The translations under genes were made by a program, and so were the position numbers. A stretch of DNA of 64,000 nt from NCBI GenBank assembly GCA_019426215.1, contig CM033399.1, positions 22,019,022 to 22,083,021 on the forward strand, written 5' to 3'. Below are positions 1-10,380 of this stretch, in pieces (the stretch's first letter is position 1; every line of letters starts with the position of its first letter). The notes under the pieces were generated by a model. The model did no database searches. It saw nothing but the letters and a program-made list of their open reading frames with translations, and was not told where the DNA came from. Origin of the DNA: Buddleja alternifolia (lineage: Eukaryota; Streptophyta; Magnoliopsida; Lamiales; Scrophulariaceae).

Positions 1-1335
1 GTATACTTGTTGTAACAACATTGAGGACAATGTTGGATTTGAGTTTGGGGGTAGAAGAGTGCTTATTTTGAACATTGAAAATGCAATGCTAATTTTTAGC
101 TTGAATTTGGGGGAAAGTTTGTATGATATCATGTTTAAATACTTCTTTGTTGAGAAAATCAAGTATAAATTGTTTTTTTTATCTTTCCAATTGATGCATT
201 AAAATTGATTAACTTGAAAAAAAAAATGGCATGATTTCTTGAAATAATTTGAATTTAATGGAACATATATATCTTTGAAATTGCTCATGGAGACCCTAGA
301 CTAGGATTGATTTCTTAGATGATTCACATTGCACAATAAATCGAGGATAGAGGAGTTGAGAGGATAACCATCTTGAGACACTTAAGAAGTTTTTCCCGGA
401 AAAATTAACTTAGATTTTTCATAAGGTTATAAGTTGAGTAGTAATTTTTTTATGCTAAACAATGAATTAAAAAGGCTGAAGTTTGGTATGACCACCAGTG
501 GTCAGGCTAATATGTACTGGAGGTGAAAAGTTTCATGCCTATATACTGTACTATTATGCTAATTTGAGCTAAGCTCAAGCCAAAAAGAAGCGAATTGTTT
601 AAAAGATCTAGTTTTATTTCGTGACCTTTGACACTCGAGTGATTAAATCCTTAGGAGTGTCTTTACACTTAATTCCCCAAAACTATCTAGTTTGGGAGTC
701 ATTGATCTAAAGCTTGTTACATGGGTGTCATAGAAAGCCTAATGGAATAAAACATAGCACATGATCTAGCCTTAATGAAGTTAATTGGAAAGTTTCATAT
801 GAATTGAAAGTTTGAATGGTTGAGATAATGAAATTTAAATGGCTATGAGATTTTCTATGATTCTTATGCTTTGTGTTTGATCAAAAGTTGATAGATATGG
901 GATTAATGTCCAAAATTTGGTAAGGATACCCTTCGACTATAATACCTTAGATTTATTTTCACTACACCCTATGGAGTCTTTTCGAGTATTGGTGTCACAT
1001 GAGCAAAAGTAGTTGATATGTATATATATTTGTGAGCTATAAAAGGATGATTTTGTGCCATTTATTCTTGTTAATTATGTTGAGATGTATTCATTTGGTT
1101 GGGATTGAAAGTTTGTTAGATTTTGTGGGTATATCTTCTGCAAACCCTCACGAGACTATAACTCGTCCTTTGAGGTAACTCAAAGGTTTAAAGGCTTGTT
1201 GCACATGCTAAGTGCAATCGTTTATTCCACGAAAGTGAGTTCGTTTGTTGTTTTTGTTTTCTCCTTTTGGTTGATAATGTTTTCCGTGCCTAGACCTTTT
1301 ATTGCTCGAGGTCGAGCAATTGATAAGTGTGGGGG
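1..1335 (+). mobile_element. Ty3-type retrotransposon, 3' untranslated internal part
   Basis: The window opens inside an element. The sequence ttgaggacaatgtt followed by gtttgggggta is the stretch typically found just after pol in plant Ty3 elements of the Athila/Tat group. No long ORF follows. The segment ends in the purine-rich tract aagtgtggggg (1325-1335), the expected polypurine tract directly before an LTR. The element's coding part and 5' LTR lie outside the window. The lineage (non-chromovirus Ty3) is inferred from these short motifs only. Confidence 0.6.
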
Positions 1336-2891
1336 TGTTGATAAGAGGAGTTTTTACATGTTTTTAAGCCCCTTTGCATTTATGTTTTAGGTTCATTTAT
1401 CGATTGATTTTGTCACTTGTGCGTTTAATTCGTACATTAAGTGATTTCAGGCCTTAAGTGGATACAATCGAAGAAAGGGTGGAAAAATGATGTATAAAAC
1501 AAGTTTAGGTCAAGATGTTTCACACCTCTACAACCAAACAAGCAAGAAATAAGCTGGAGTTAGCCAAAATCATGTTTTAGTAACATTTTCACACACCTGG
1601 GTGCCAAATCAGAAACAACCTCCACGTTGGAACGCCATTTTGATATTTTTAGAGACAGAATTGGATAAAGTGTTCTTCTACAAAGGTTTAGATCTATGTC
1701 TTATCTTTACATGGCAACTTGAATCATCCAATTCGGAGATCGTTGGAGACGTTTATGAATAAAACACTATTCCTGCGCTGGAAAACACGAAAGTGGCAGC
1801 TCCTGTTCTTGTTAGGTGGAAAACAAGAGAATGGTAGGTGCAAATTCTTGGTAGGAGGAAAGAAAGAGAAAGGTAGCTCAAATTCTTGGTAAGTGGATTT
1901 TTGGGTATTTAAAGGGGAGTAGGGAGCTCACTTGAACACATCAAAAAATCATCATTTGAGAGTGTGAGGACGGAAATTCAGGGGTTTGGGGGAGCATTCA
2001 CTTGGTTTTGAGTCATCCTATCATCATACTTGAAGAGCTAAGAAGAGGAAAAGGAGAGATTCAAGCTTCCAATCAAGAATCGATCATCAATCCAAAATAG
2101 GGAGTTTCTTAGTTTGATATTCATCTTTATCTATGAGTAATTCTATGTTTTTATTGTTTTCCCAATTTCAATTATGAACTAATTTTCCCTTAACTAGGGC
2201 CATGTGAAGGCCAAAGTTATGAGTATATATATATGATATTATTCTTCGTATTAATTCTACAATTGCTTTGTGTTTTGATTTTGTGCGTAATTACTTGCAT
2301 ATGTTTGATCGCCATATGTTTGTCATATTGCCTAACTTAATAGTTTGAAAGAATATAAGTTGGGGTTCAAAGAAATCATCACATCATCCGTAAAAAATAG
2401 GGAATTGCCCCTAGAGATAGGTAGAGATTCCCGGGTGCAGTTAGTCGGATTTATTCGGGGAAATTCTAGAACTTGAATGCATGATTATTGATTAAATTCT
2501 CGGATAGACATATTTAGAGAACTGTCAATTTATCATAGGATTATTACAGCCGAGACATCGGGTAGTAATTAATTAAGGAATTTTCACCAAAGCAATAGTA
2601 GTCTAATAATACGAAGAATAGTTCATATTTATATTAACAAGTAAATTTGGTTGAAGCATGTGCCTTAGTTGTTTTATCTCATAAGAATCTAAATCTATTT
2701 GTTAAGTCTCATTTTCACATTTTTATGGTAAATTAATCACAATCTTTTAATTCAATTTTAATTGCTTTTAAATTCCTAGCTTTAAATAATCTTGTCTCTG
2801 TGGGATCGATAACTCGAACTTAAAGTCCAATTTATTACTACACACGACCAGTCCACTTGCTGTTTAATACACGTAAGGATTTTTCGTGTCA
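1336..2891 (+). repeat. 3' LTR of the Ty3-type element
   Basis: Starts tgttgataag directly after the polypurine tract and ends ...ttttcgtgtca, so it has the TG...CA ends of an LTR and is about 1556 bp long. Near its end is 'ctctgtgggatcgata' followed by 'ctacacacgaccag', a signature of many plant Ty3 LTRs. No primer-binding site follows 2891, as expected for a 3' LTR. A related LTR end lies in reverse orientation at 63718-64000. The left boundary could be 1339 instead of 1336. Confidence 0.6.
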
Positions 2892-3246
2892 GCTTCCCCG
2901 CATAACCATAACTTGCAAAAAATCTCCAATTTAACAGTTCAACATCAAGACACATGCAAACGAGCATTTACAGCACAAAAATGAATAGCCAGAAATTAAG
3001 CACACAAAAAAAAAAGCAAAACTAATTTAAAGCAAGCTTGCTATTTTATTCAGTACAACCTTATATGATTGAAAAAACACAACATTATATGATTGAAAAA
3101 ATACAACATTATAGTTCCCACCAGTTGGATTGGAGAAACAATCATTGATTAATCCATCCTAGTTTTATACCAACTATTAATCAAATTATTAAAAAAATAA
3201 GGAAATAAAAAATCATACATCTCTATCTCTCCATAGCTCAGTTTAT
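2892..3246. other. short spacer / 3' flank of the MULE gene
   Basis: AT-rich, no ORF. It contains an imperfect direct repeat of about 26 bp (ttatatgattgaaaaaa..acaaca, twice between 3061 and 3112). It is the likely 3' UTR of the minus-strand transposase. I looked for a terminal inverted repeat matching the 6740-6830 region and did not find one. Confidence 0.5.
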
Positions 3247-5814
3247 TTAGAACTTTCTTGGATCTTTTTGTCTCTTTGACTTCTTCCGAACCTTCTGTCC
3301 ACCTGCCTCCATTCTAACAGACTGAGGCACTCCAGGCCTTTTCGTGTAGTCCGGAGGTACCACCCGAATGGCCTTTACTTCATCAGGTATGAACCAAGTG
3401 GATTGATTAGGAACGGGGTATATGGTTCGGGAATACGCCAATGCCCATAATTCCTTCAAGTAGTACTTCGAGCATAAAGAGACCAATTCTGCGTCATCAC
3501 CAGAAAATGCAGCAAGCGCGTGCTCACAAGGGAGATGGTCAATGTCGAAAACTCGGCAACTACATTTTTTCTTCTGGAGGTCAACAAAGAAAATTTCTTC
3601 CTGGTCCAAAGCCCCCGTGCGATTGACCATATACTCACCAGCAAACTTATTAAGTTCTTTAGCTATATAGAACTGGCACTCGCGTTTTCTTGCATGCAAT
3701 GTGCTTTCCGCTTCTGGAGTTAGGAATTGTGACGATCCACCCTCACAAGATTCGTTGCGGTGCTTATTGAACCACCGACATATCAAGTTCACAATCTCAT
3801 CCATCAAAAGAATCAGCGGAAATGATCGAGCACCAACCAAGGCAGCATTAATGGACTCAACTCCGTTGGAAGTCAAAATGTTGTATCGTGAACATTCAAA
3901 GTAGCACCTGGCCCAACGCTCCTTTATAAGGAGTAGATCTTGCATATACTCGTGAAACTTGATGCATGTACGAGGTTGCCTTCTTGTTAGGTCATCAAAA
4001 CATTTTCCGAACTCTTGAACAGTGTATGCTTCAGCACAAGCCGTGAACTTCCCCAACACGCTTTCGCGATGTTCATTTTTCTGTTTACTCCTGCCGGTAT
4101 TAACGCGAGTCCTAATATTTTGAGAAATATGATAAGCACAGAATCCATGTGAAGCCTTGGGATACACTATTGGAACTGTATTTATGATGCTTCCGTTTCT
4201 ATCTGAAATGATGACCAAATCTTCAGAATCGGGTATCACCTCGCTAAGCTTGTCCAAGAACCAAGACCATGATGCATCGCATTCATTTTTAACTACACCA
4301 AAAGCAAGAGGATATTGATGTTTGTTGCCGTCTTGTGCAGTACAAACTAATAATACACCTTTATACTTGGTCTTTAAATGCGTGCCGTCAATAACGATTA
4401 CCTTCCTCATGGCCTTAAATCCTTCGATGCATGCTCCCAATGCAAAGAATAAAGACACAAACTTGCCATCCACATCTGTACATATGTCAGTAACTGTACC
4501 GGGATTCACCACCTTCAGCATATACAAATAACTCAAAAGAAAAGCATAACTTTCCTCCGGGTCACCCCTGATAGTACTTCTCGCTAGATGTTTACCCCGC
4601 AGGGCTTTGGAGTAAGAAATATGAAGGCCCTGATTTACCATCATTTGAACTATTGTCTTTGGCGACGGTGTATCATACTGACATGGGAAAGTCTTTAACA
4701 ACATGTTACAAACTTGCGATGCGCTACTTTTTTCTGCTTTAAACCCCACTGAAGGTGAGCATGTATGGATCTTACTATGAATGCGCAAGGAGAAAACATC
4801 TAACCCTCCGGTCTTTCCAGCACGCAATCTCCACTTGCATTCCGGATCCCTACACTTAAAATAGAATATCTTTGTGTTTGACTTAGATCTTTTAAAATTG
4901 AAAGTTGCTTTCAACGAAGCATTCAAAACCACGTCGAACACCTCATCTTTGCTTCTGAATTCATGTCCAATAGGCAGATCTATACCATCCTCAAAACTAT
5001 AGGTCTCAACAACCTCACCAGGAATAGGTTCACTAACCGTAGCTCGAAGAATTGGAATTGAGTCTTCCCTTGAGAAACAGAGAGGTGTACTGGAAGCATG
5101 TATTGGACTTGAGTCATCCCTTGAGAAATAGAAAGGTGAACTGGAAGCATGTATTGAACTTGAGGGAGCGGCAGGAGTAGATTGGAGATTTTCAACATTT
5201 GGAGTCGAAACAGGAGTTGATTCTAAATTTTCATTGCTTGGAGGATTTTGTTTGATAGGAGTTGGGGAAGAGGCCATAGATATGGGCGGAGACATCGGCT
5301 TATCTAAAACAAAAGCCGGCCTACCTGGGGCAGATGTATAGTCGTCAACCACATTCACATCCACATCCACATAAGAACCTGAGTCCTCACTATCAGAATC
5401 CACTCCATCTATATCAACACCATTTCCATCATCAAACCAATTGTGTTCAACAGGAACCCTCTTCTTAACAAGCTCAACATGGAGAATGCTTCTACACTTG
5501 GATACACGACATTGGTCCATAAGATAACATTTTACATCAAAATCGGTCAAAATATATTTAGGGTTTAAACCTTTACAGGACAAAGGCGTATAACTCAATT
5601 TGATTTCAAAGTCATTCCGGTTAAAAGGAGCCTTTTCAAATATGAGATCCTGAAGCTTTGAAAATGTAATCGCGTTAAGATCATCTCCCTCTTCTCCGAT
5701 TATTGCATTGTGCATTTCATAATTATTCCTTGAAATCCATTCATATGCTCCTAATTCTACGTCTTTCTTCTGCCACTCTCCATCGTATCGGTAGTACAAC
5801 AAATAGTCTGACAT
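3247..5814 (-). CDS. Mutator-like (MuDR/MULE) transposase, intact
   Basis: An uninterrupted 855-aa frame. The ATG at 5814 is chosen because the frame upstream has only a GTG, and MSDYLLYYRYDGEW matches the usual N-terminus of plant MuDR-type transposases. Order of parts: N-terminal alpha/beta domain; Ser/Pro/Thr-rich acidic linker; a zinc-binding plant MuDR DNA-binding domain with FKCRDPECKWRLRA; a MULE catalytic domain with VIDGTHL (first Asp about residue 476), IISDRNGS (second Asp about 538) and a CAYH motif; and a C-terminal SWIM zinc finger CSC...HLPCEH (from about 751). The known family role is cut-and-paste transposition by a DDE nuclease in the nucleus. The basic tail (KKSKRQKDPRK) could be a nuclear localisation signal. 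No long TIRs were recognised at either side, so this may be a complete but end-less element or a domesticated gene; context favours an element. Confidence 0.9.
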   Translation of the reverse strand: MSDYLLYYRYDGEWQKKDVELGAYEWISRNNYEMHNAIIGEEGDDLNAITFSKLQDLIFEKAPFNRNDFEIKLSYTPLSCKGLNPKYILTDFDVKCYLMDQCRVSKCRSILHVELVKKRVPVEHNWFDDGNGVDIDGVDSDSEDSGSYVDVDVNVVDDYTSAPGRPAFVLDKPMSPPISMASSPTPIKQNPPSNENLESTPVSTPNVENLQSTPAAPSSSIHASSSPFYFSRDDSSPIHASSTPLCFSREDSIPILRATVSEPIPGEVVETYSFEDGIDLPIGHEFRSKDEVFDVVLNASLKATFNFKRSKSNTKIFYFKCRDPECKWRLRAGKTGGLDVFSLRIHSKIHTCSPSVGFKAEKSSASQVCNMLLKTFPCQYDTPSPKTIVQMMVNQGLHISYSKALRGKHLARSTIRGDPEESYAFLLSYLYMLKVVNPGTVTDICTDVDGKFVSLFFALGACIEGFKAMRKVIVIDGTHLKTKYKGVLLVCTAQDGNKHQYPLAFGVVKNECDASWSWFLDKLSEVIPDSEDLVIISDRNGSIINTVPIVYPKASHGFCAYHISQNIRTRVNTGRSKQKNEHRESVLGKFTACAEAYTVQEFGKCFDDLTRRQPRTCIKFHEYMQDLLLIKERWARCYFECSRYNILTSNGVESINAALVGARSFPLILLMDEIVNLICRWFNKHRNESCEGGSSQFLTPEAESTLHARKRECQFYIAKELNKFAGEYMVNRTGALDQEEIFFVDLQKKKCSCRVFDIDHLPCEHALAAFSGDDAELVSLCSKYYLKELWALAYSRTIYPVPNQSTWFIPDEVKAIRVVPPDYTKRPGVPQSVRMEAGGQKVRKKSKRQKDPRKF

Positions 5815-5853
5815 TTTCCTAAAATGAACAACAACAAAAAAATTACTGCTATT

Positions 5854-6118
5854 AAAACTATTTATGATCGAACTATGCACCACCAGTACACAGAAGGATA
5901 TTCCTTTTAACGAGTAAACACATTATTCTTCAACCTGCCTACATGAGATTGCCTACTGCACAACAACAAACATCACAAATAATTTTCAAAACTATTTATG
6001 ATTCAATTATACGCCACTACCATTATACAGAGAGGGCTATTCCTATTATTTAACGAGGATTCTTCAACCTCTCTACATTGCCCACATGACAATTACATTG
6101 CCTACCGCACAACAGCAG
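5854..6118. repeat. imperfect tandem duplication upstream of the MULE gene
   Basis: Two diverged copies spaced 134 bp apart (starting about 5854 and 5988). Each begins aaaactatttatgat and contains 'cttcaacct' and 'attgcctac'. They lie in the 5' leader of the minus-strand transposase and may affect its transcript leader. There is no coding content. Confidence 0.7.
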
Positions 6119-6839
6119 AATTATTCTTCGAAATCAACCACAAAATACAATCCTACACACATTCACAATCATGAACAAGAAGAAGCCGAAATTGGTTCAA
6201 AAAACTCATGAAAAACGAAATTGAAATAATTACCAAGAATTCGGGTGGATTAAACTCCAAATGCACCTCGAACAACTACAAACAATCGTCTTCCGAAGTC
6301 AATGAAAACAATGTCGCAAGTTTTCTTTGGTTAATATCAATCAGGGAACAATTGTACATGATTTCGAATCAATCGGGGAAAAAGATTTGGGCCAAGCAAG
6401 AACCCTAAATTTGGACTGAATTGGGGGAAATATGCTTCAGCAAAAACTCAGCACTTCAGCCCTCAGCAGCGCGGTGGGAATGGGAGGGAAATAGATGATT
6501 TTTCTTTTATTTTTATTAATTTAATTGAATGTATAGATGATTTTTCTTTTATTTTTATTAATTTAATTGAATGTAAGGATATTTTAGACATTTCATAAAT
6601 CACTAATTTATCTTTTCTTTTGATACAATTTTGTAGCAAGGGCAATTTAGAACATTCACTTGAATGAATATTCTTTTAATTTAAAACAAATGAGTTAGTA
6701 AGGGTATTTTAGAACTTTCAATTGAGTGGGTCCCACAAGGGTCTAAAATTGAGGTGGTTTTTTAAAAAGGTCTAATTTTGTAATGTGATATGCAATTGGG
6801 ATCTATTTTTGTTAACTTCCCAGCCGGGAACAACTTTTA
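6119..6839. other. AT-rich spacer with a perfect 42-bp tandem repeat
   Basis: No supportable gene. Positions 6491-6532 and 6533-6574 are two perfect copies of a 42-bp unit beginning atagatgatttttc. A lower-identity region at 6650-6800 (gtattttagaac, ttgagtgggtcc) resembles the ends of plant DNA transposons but has no partner in the window. Confidence 0.55.
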
Positions 6840-7088
6840 GTGCACTGGGAATCACTGTTTGAAGAAGAGAGCACATGGGTCTCACTTAAAGCATTTCAAA
6901 AGTATTTTCCCCAATTTGACCTTGAGGACAAGGTCACTCTTCACGGGGTGGGCAATGATACGAATGGGTCAGAGATTGCTGCTGGGCTGAAACAAACACA
7001 AGACATTGGGCTCAAGATGGAAAATAATATTAGGCCCAAAAGAACTAAAAAGAAGCCCGAATGGCTTGAGGACTATACTTTACCCTAG
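6840..7088 (+). pseudogene. chromovirus (Ty3) polyprotein C-terminus remnant
   Basis: The frame reads WESLFEEESTWVSLKAFQ, then FPQFDLEDKVTLHG, and ends KRTKKKPEWLEDYTLP. This is the conserved end of plant chromovirus polyproteins: chromodomain 'W..L...E.TWE', then 'F..F.LEDKV', then a basic tail ending 'P.WL.DY'. The rest of gag-pol is absent upstream, so it is a truncated remnant. In related elements the 3' LTR begins inside this coding end, which agrees with the purine tract cacggggtgggcaa just before 6957. Confidence 0.65.
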
Positions 7089-7293
7089 AATAGATTTTGA
7101 TATTTTCAGCTAAATGTAAGGGACAGGTGTCCTTAGATCCATGGCCTAGGTTTCAATTCATGTTTTGTATTTAACGTTTTCGGTGGTGATGAAAAAAGCA
7201 GAAAATTGCAGCATATTATTCTTCTCTCTCAAATCCCCATTCTTAGGAGTTTGTTATTCCTTTCTCAGCTAAGGAATAAATTCAGTCACTAAC
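6957..7293 (+). repeat. probable 3' LTR of the chromovirus remnant
   Basis: After a purine-rich tract the sequence starts tgatacg and runs to ...cagtcactaaca. Immediately after it the homology to the duplicated coiled-coil gene resumes (about 7296). The 3' boundary is therefore well defined by the interrupted gene. The 5' boundary is inferred from the polypurine tract. No second copy exists in the window for confirmation. Confidence 0.4.
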
Positions 7294-7295
7294 AC

Positions 7296-7462
7296 TCATC
7301 CACTTCCTGGTTCAAATGCGTGTTCTCTCTTCTTAACTTGTCAATTTCTTCTTCCAACATCTCGGCCCTAGATGTGTAAGCTCTCTCGGTTGATGTCGTG
7401 GCCGCTGGCGATGAGAAAACTTGTTCGTTACCAGAACCTGCGGGAGAGATTTGATTTGCCAT
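7296..7462 (-). pseudogene. truncated copy of the coiled-coil protein gene
   Basis: Encodes MANQISPAGSGNEQVFSS through EEEIDKLRRENTHLNQEVD, nearly identical to the N-terminal half of the intact copy at 9560-9940. It then breaks at 7293-7295, where the chromovirus LTR begins. The second half of the coiled coil, the linker and the acidic tail are lost. The promoter-proximal sequence (to about 7735) is also shared with the intact copy. A read-through product of about 56 residues is possible but unlikely to be functional. Confidence 0.75.
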
Positions 7463-7735
7463 AGCTGCTTCCACTGCTACCGGACAGCGCAACGGTTGTC
7501 GAGTTTTGATCTCTAAATAACGCCTTTCCTTTTCCAGCGCAGAGAATTAGGGCAAGTTCCAACCAAACAGGATTTCAATCTCAAAAAACGTACGTATTAA
7601 ATATGTTGTATCATGTATGTGCATTAACGTTGCAATATAATTTAAAAAAGATCCACTTTTTCGTATGAAAAAATTAATTCTATCTAAAAATTTAATGTAA
7701 AACATTCAGGGAAAACCAAACACGAGCACCAACCC
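7296..7735 (-). repeat. segmental duplication, copy 1 (partner 9777-10240)
   Basis: The N-terminal coding part and about 270 bp of upstream sequence match 9777-10240, including acgtacg(t/c)attaaatatg and gatccactttttcgtatg. Small indels differ between copies: copy 2 has extra cggcggcagatg and ttgatctgaaag. The 3' limit of copy 1 is the LTR junction. Confidence 0.85.
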
Positions 7736-7955
7736 CATTCATGTAATTAGAAAAACAAAAAAAAAATTGGATTTTATGTGTTTAATATTCAATGTTAAAT
7801 CTGAAATTTTGAAAATTTTTACCGCCTTGAAATCGTCGCACAATTACATGTTTTTCGCCGCGGGCAAAGGCAAATCGGGGTGACACCACCATGTGTTTTT
7901 GAAGCACACACGAGCACCAACCCCATTCATGTAATTAGAAAAACAAAAAAAAAAG
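7721..7955. repeat. 47-bp direct repeat and spacer
   Basis: The stretch beginning cacgagcaccaaccccattc and running into an A-tract occurs at about 7721-7767 and again at about 7909-7955. No gene lies between the copies; the spacer contains gccgcgggcaaaggc. Confidence 0.7.
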
Positions 7956-7990
7956 GAAAAAGGGAAGGGTCAGCGCCACCACCTCAGCGA

Positions 7991-8017
7991 CGGTATTATT
8001 TGTGAAGAATAATACCG
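7991..8017. other. perfect 10-bp inverted repeat (hairpin)
   Basis: cggtattatt, 7-nt loop, aataataccg. It lies 14 bp from the primer-binding site of the short LTR at 8040, in what would be the leader of that minus-strand element. Function unknown. Confidence 0.6.
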
Positions 8018-8030
8018 AAGAACTTTTAGG

Positions 8031-8191
8031 CTGATACCATGTTAATGTAAATTCCCCTCAATTATATTATGAATGATTACAAGGTATATATAGATATTAC
8101 AAGAAAGATAAATAAGGAAGAAATAAGGAAATAACTAGAATAATGAAACCTAATCTAATAAGGAAACATAAACAATAAATAACTCTTAACA
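8031..8191 (-). mobile_element. short LTR (152 bp) with primer-binding site, Ty1-copia/TRIM-like
   Basis: On the minus strand, 8191-8040 starts tgttaagag and ends acattaaca, giving TGTTAA...TTAACA terminal inverted repeats. It is directly followed by tggtatcag (8039-8031), the initiator-tRNA-Met primer site used by plant copia elements. It is therefore a 5' LTR of a minus-strand element whose internal part would lie to the left. The small LTR suggests a TRIM or small copia element. No second LTR was found within 1 kb, so it is probably a truncated remnant. Confidence 0.6.
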
Positions 8192-8394
8192 AGAACCACC
8201 AATAGTGCAGAGGATTACCAATATATGCATGTATCCATGGCAATGAAGATCTTGGAGGTAAGTATAATTGTTATTAGGTGGTGTTATATTGGTCCCAAAG
8301 TAAAGCACGCCACAAGCATCGTCGACCTGGGTTTGGATGCCTAATGTACCTCGAAATGCATTCTTTTATTTTAATTTTCGTTTTCTTCTCATAA

Positions 8395-9251
8395 GTCCGC
8401 AATTTCCAATGCATCGAACACACAGAAATCCTCCCAAAGGATTGAATTCATAGTTTTCTCAAGTTGATCAAATCTCTTGTTATAAGAGTGTAGGACAGAT
8501 TCTTCAGTCAAATAGCTAAAATCTTTATACATATATTCACTTCCAACTTCAAAAAATCTTTGGATAAGTGTGTTAAGAAATTCCACAACTAATTCTTTCA
8601 TGCTATTCATTAATTCAAAATTGCAACAGTCAGCCCCCTCCCACAAACAATATGTTGCAGAGGTTATCTTAGTGTGCTCTTCTTTTGAAAATGATTTAAA
8701 AAATATGGTGCAACACCTAGTCGAGAACGTAGGTTCATAAGCATGGATCTCCCAAAATTCCTCAATGGATTGATTTTGGTTTATTCTTGCATGTCTGGCA
8801 AAAGAGTTTTGATATGGCGGTGCATTTTAATTGGGGAACTGCTTCAAACACTTGGAGAATTCCTCAAATTTCTTCTCTATAACATCTCCAATGTCCACAT
8901 CTATCATTACCTTCTCATTGTCCTCAACAAAAAGCAAGCTTATATTACTCTCACATACTGGTTCTCATTGTCCTCAACAAACAGCAAGCTTACATTACTC
9001 TTACATATTGATTCCACACCTTCACTCTCTACTTTCTTATTTCCATTTGATTTCCGCGCCTCGAAACCTCAATATTCCTCTCGCCCCATCGTTGAAAGGT
9101 TTCCTTCCACTCAGTCCTCATCCTCATCTTGTTGCAGCCTCACTAATGCTAATGTAATCTATTTTCTCCTCCAATTTCGTAAACCTTTGTTTCGAGCTTT
9201 CCTTCAACTCATTGAGTTTTTTAAATCTTCCATTTTAATATTTTCAGCCAT
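8395..9251 (-). pseudogene. decayed retrotransposon gag
   Basis: From an ATG at 9251 (MAENIKMEDLKNSMS, then stop) through frameshifts to a readable 85-aa C-terminal piece ending at about 8389 (VLHSYNKRFDQLEKTMNS). It begins about 35 bp downstream of a primer-binding-site-like sequence (9286-9294) on the same strand, the usual position of gag. The conceptual frames contain stops and indels throughout, so it is non-functional. The family is uncertain: the helical Glu/Lys-rich N-terminus resembles Ty3 gag proteins. A 50-bp tandem duplication (ttctcattgtcctcaacaaa, twice, 8910-9010) sits inside it. Confidence 0.45.
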
Positions 9252-9285
9252 GGAAGCGGAATATAGGTTGGAGAATTGTTGTCTC

Positions 9286-9420
9286 TGGATACCACTTGTA
9301 ACAACACAGATAATCGAGCTAAGCATAATCGCTAAACATGATCAGGAATTTGGAATGCTGAAATTTCATTAAAAACGAGTCGGAAAACTAGGTCTCAACT
9401 TCAAAATTAATTAAATTCCA
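9286..9420 (-). mobile_element. primer-binding site and partial LTR of the decayed gag element
   Basis: The minus strand reads ...caag then tggtatccagag. The latter matches the plant tRNA-Met primer site (tggtatcagagc) with an altered base. The bases to its right (from 9297, tgtaacaacacag on the plus strand) would be the 3' end of the 5' LTR. The outer end of this LTR could not be fixed; 9420 is arbitrary. Confidence 0.35.
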
Positions 9421-9559
9421 AGAACATTCATCTGAGAAAGAGAATGAAAAATAGAGTATATAATCATCTGATATATTCCAAACAAAACATGTCAAGCCAA
9501 CTGCAATTCATATAGGAAGAAAGAAAAAAGATGTTGTTCATGGATCCTTCATAATTTGT

Positions 9560-9940
9560 CTAGCTACTTTCGGTATCCGATGGTTCTGATTTAACATCCT
9601 GTAAAGAAATCGTTTCGCCTTGGTTCAGATGCGAGTTCTCTCTCACTAACCTGTCAATCGCTTCTAACTGATTATTTAGTTTGGCAATCGCCAGATTCAC
9701 TAGCTGCTTCGAATGCGAGAGCTGCCTCCTTAACCTGTAATTTTCTTCAAAGGCTAAGACATGGGCCCTCAACTGATCCACTTCCTGATTCAAATGCGAG
9801 TTCTCTCTTCTTAACTTGTCAATTTCTTCTTCCAACATCTCGGCCCTAGATGTGTAAGCTCTCTCGGTTGATGTCGTGGCCGCTGGCGATGAGAAAACTT
9901 GTTCGTTACCAGAACCTGCGGGAGAGATTTGATTTGCCAT
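9560..9940 (-). CDS. small coiled-coil protein, leucine-zipper-like, unknown function
   Basis: A 126-aa frame from the ATG at 9940 (MANQISPAG). The ten codons upstream in the same frame start with TTG only. Residues about 35-105 form heptads rich in Leu/Glu/Arg (AEMLEEEIDKLRRENSHLN, QLRAHVLAFEENYRLRRQL), a probable dimeric coiled coil. RENSHLNQ occurs twice. There is no basic region, so it is not a canonical bZIP. The tail ...DVKSEPSDTESS contains a psi-K-x-E sumoylation-type motif followed by acidic and serine residues (inference). It is the intact member of a local duplication. A TATA-like box lies 430 bp upstream. I do not recognise the family. Expression is uncertain, but the frame is intact and its duplicate is broken. 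Confidence 0.55.
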   Translation of the reverse strand: MANQISPAGSGNEQVFSSPAATTSTERAYTSRAEMLEEEIDKLRRENSHLNQEVDQLRAHVLAFEENYRLRRQLSHSKQLVNLAIAKLNNQLEAIDRLVRENSHLNQGETISLQDVKSEPSDTESS

Positions 9941-10240
9941 AGCTGCTTCCACTGCTACCGGACAGCGCAACGGGTGTCGAGTTTTTCCGGCGGCAGATGT
10001 TTCTAAGTAACGCCTTTCGTTTGCGAATTAGTAGGGAATCCCTGCAAGTTCCAACCAAAGAGGATTTCAATCTCAAAAAACGTACGCATTAAATATGTTG
10101 TATCATGTATGTGCATTAACGTTGCAATATACTTTAAATTGATCTGAAAGAAAAGATCCACTTTTTCGTATGAAAAAATTAATTCTATCGAAAAATTATG
10201 AAAATTTAATGTAAAAGATTCAGGGAAAAAAACACGAGTG
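9777..10240 (-). repeat. segmental duplication, copy 2 (partner 7296-7735)
   Basis: Contains the 5' half of the intact coiled-coil gene and its upstream region. Similarity to 7296-7735 is high in the coding part and in the flank up to 'ttcaggga..aa.cacgag', after which the two diverge. Confidence 0.85.
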
Positions 10241-10366
10241 TTGAGTTGACAAGAGAAATTGTTGGGTTGTGTTTGAAATAACCTAAAGAAGAAAAGAAGC
10301 GTGGGGGTTTGGGTTTGGGATCAATAACCTACATTCTGGAATTGTGATGTGTGGAATTGATAGAGT

Positions 10367-10380
10367 CCCTTTTATATAGG
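10367..10380 (-). promoter_or_regulatory. TATA-box candidate for the coiled-coil gene
   Basis: The minus strand reads cctatataaaaggg, close to the plant TATA consensus. It lies 430 bp upstream of the ATG at 9940, so a long 5' UTR or a leader intron would be needed. No competing gene is nearby. Confidence 0.4.

Noticed and set aside
2892..6839. Terminal inverted repeats for the MULE transposase
   Set aside because: Candidate sequence at 6740-6830 has no inverted partner between 2892 and 3246. The left side may have been replaced by the Ty3 LTR, so no element boundaries are given.
8743..9372. 209-codon plus-strand frame
   Set aside because: It is the antisense of the decayed minus-strand gag. 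The gag reading has a primer-site context and an ATG; this frame has neither.
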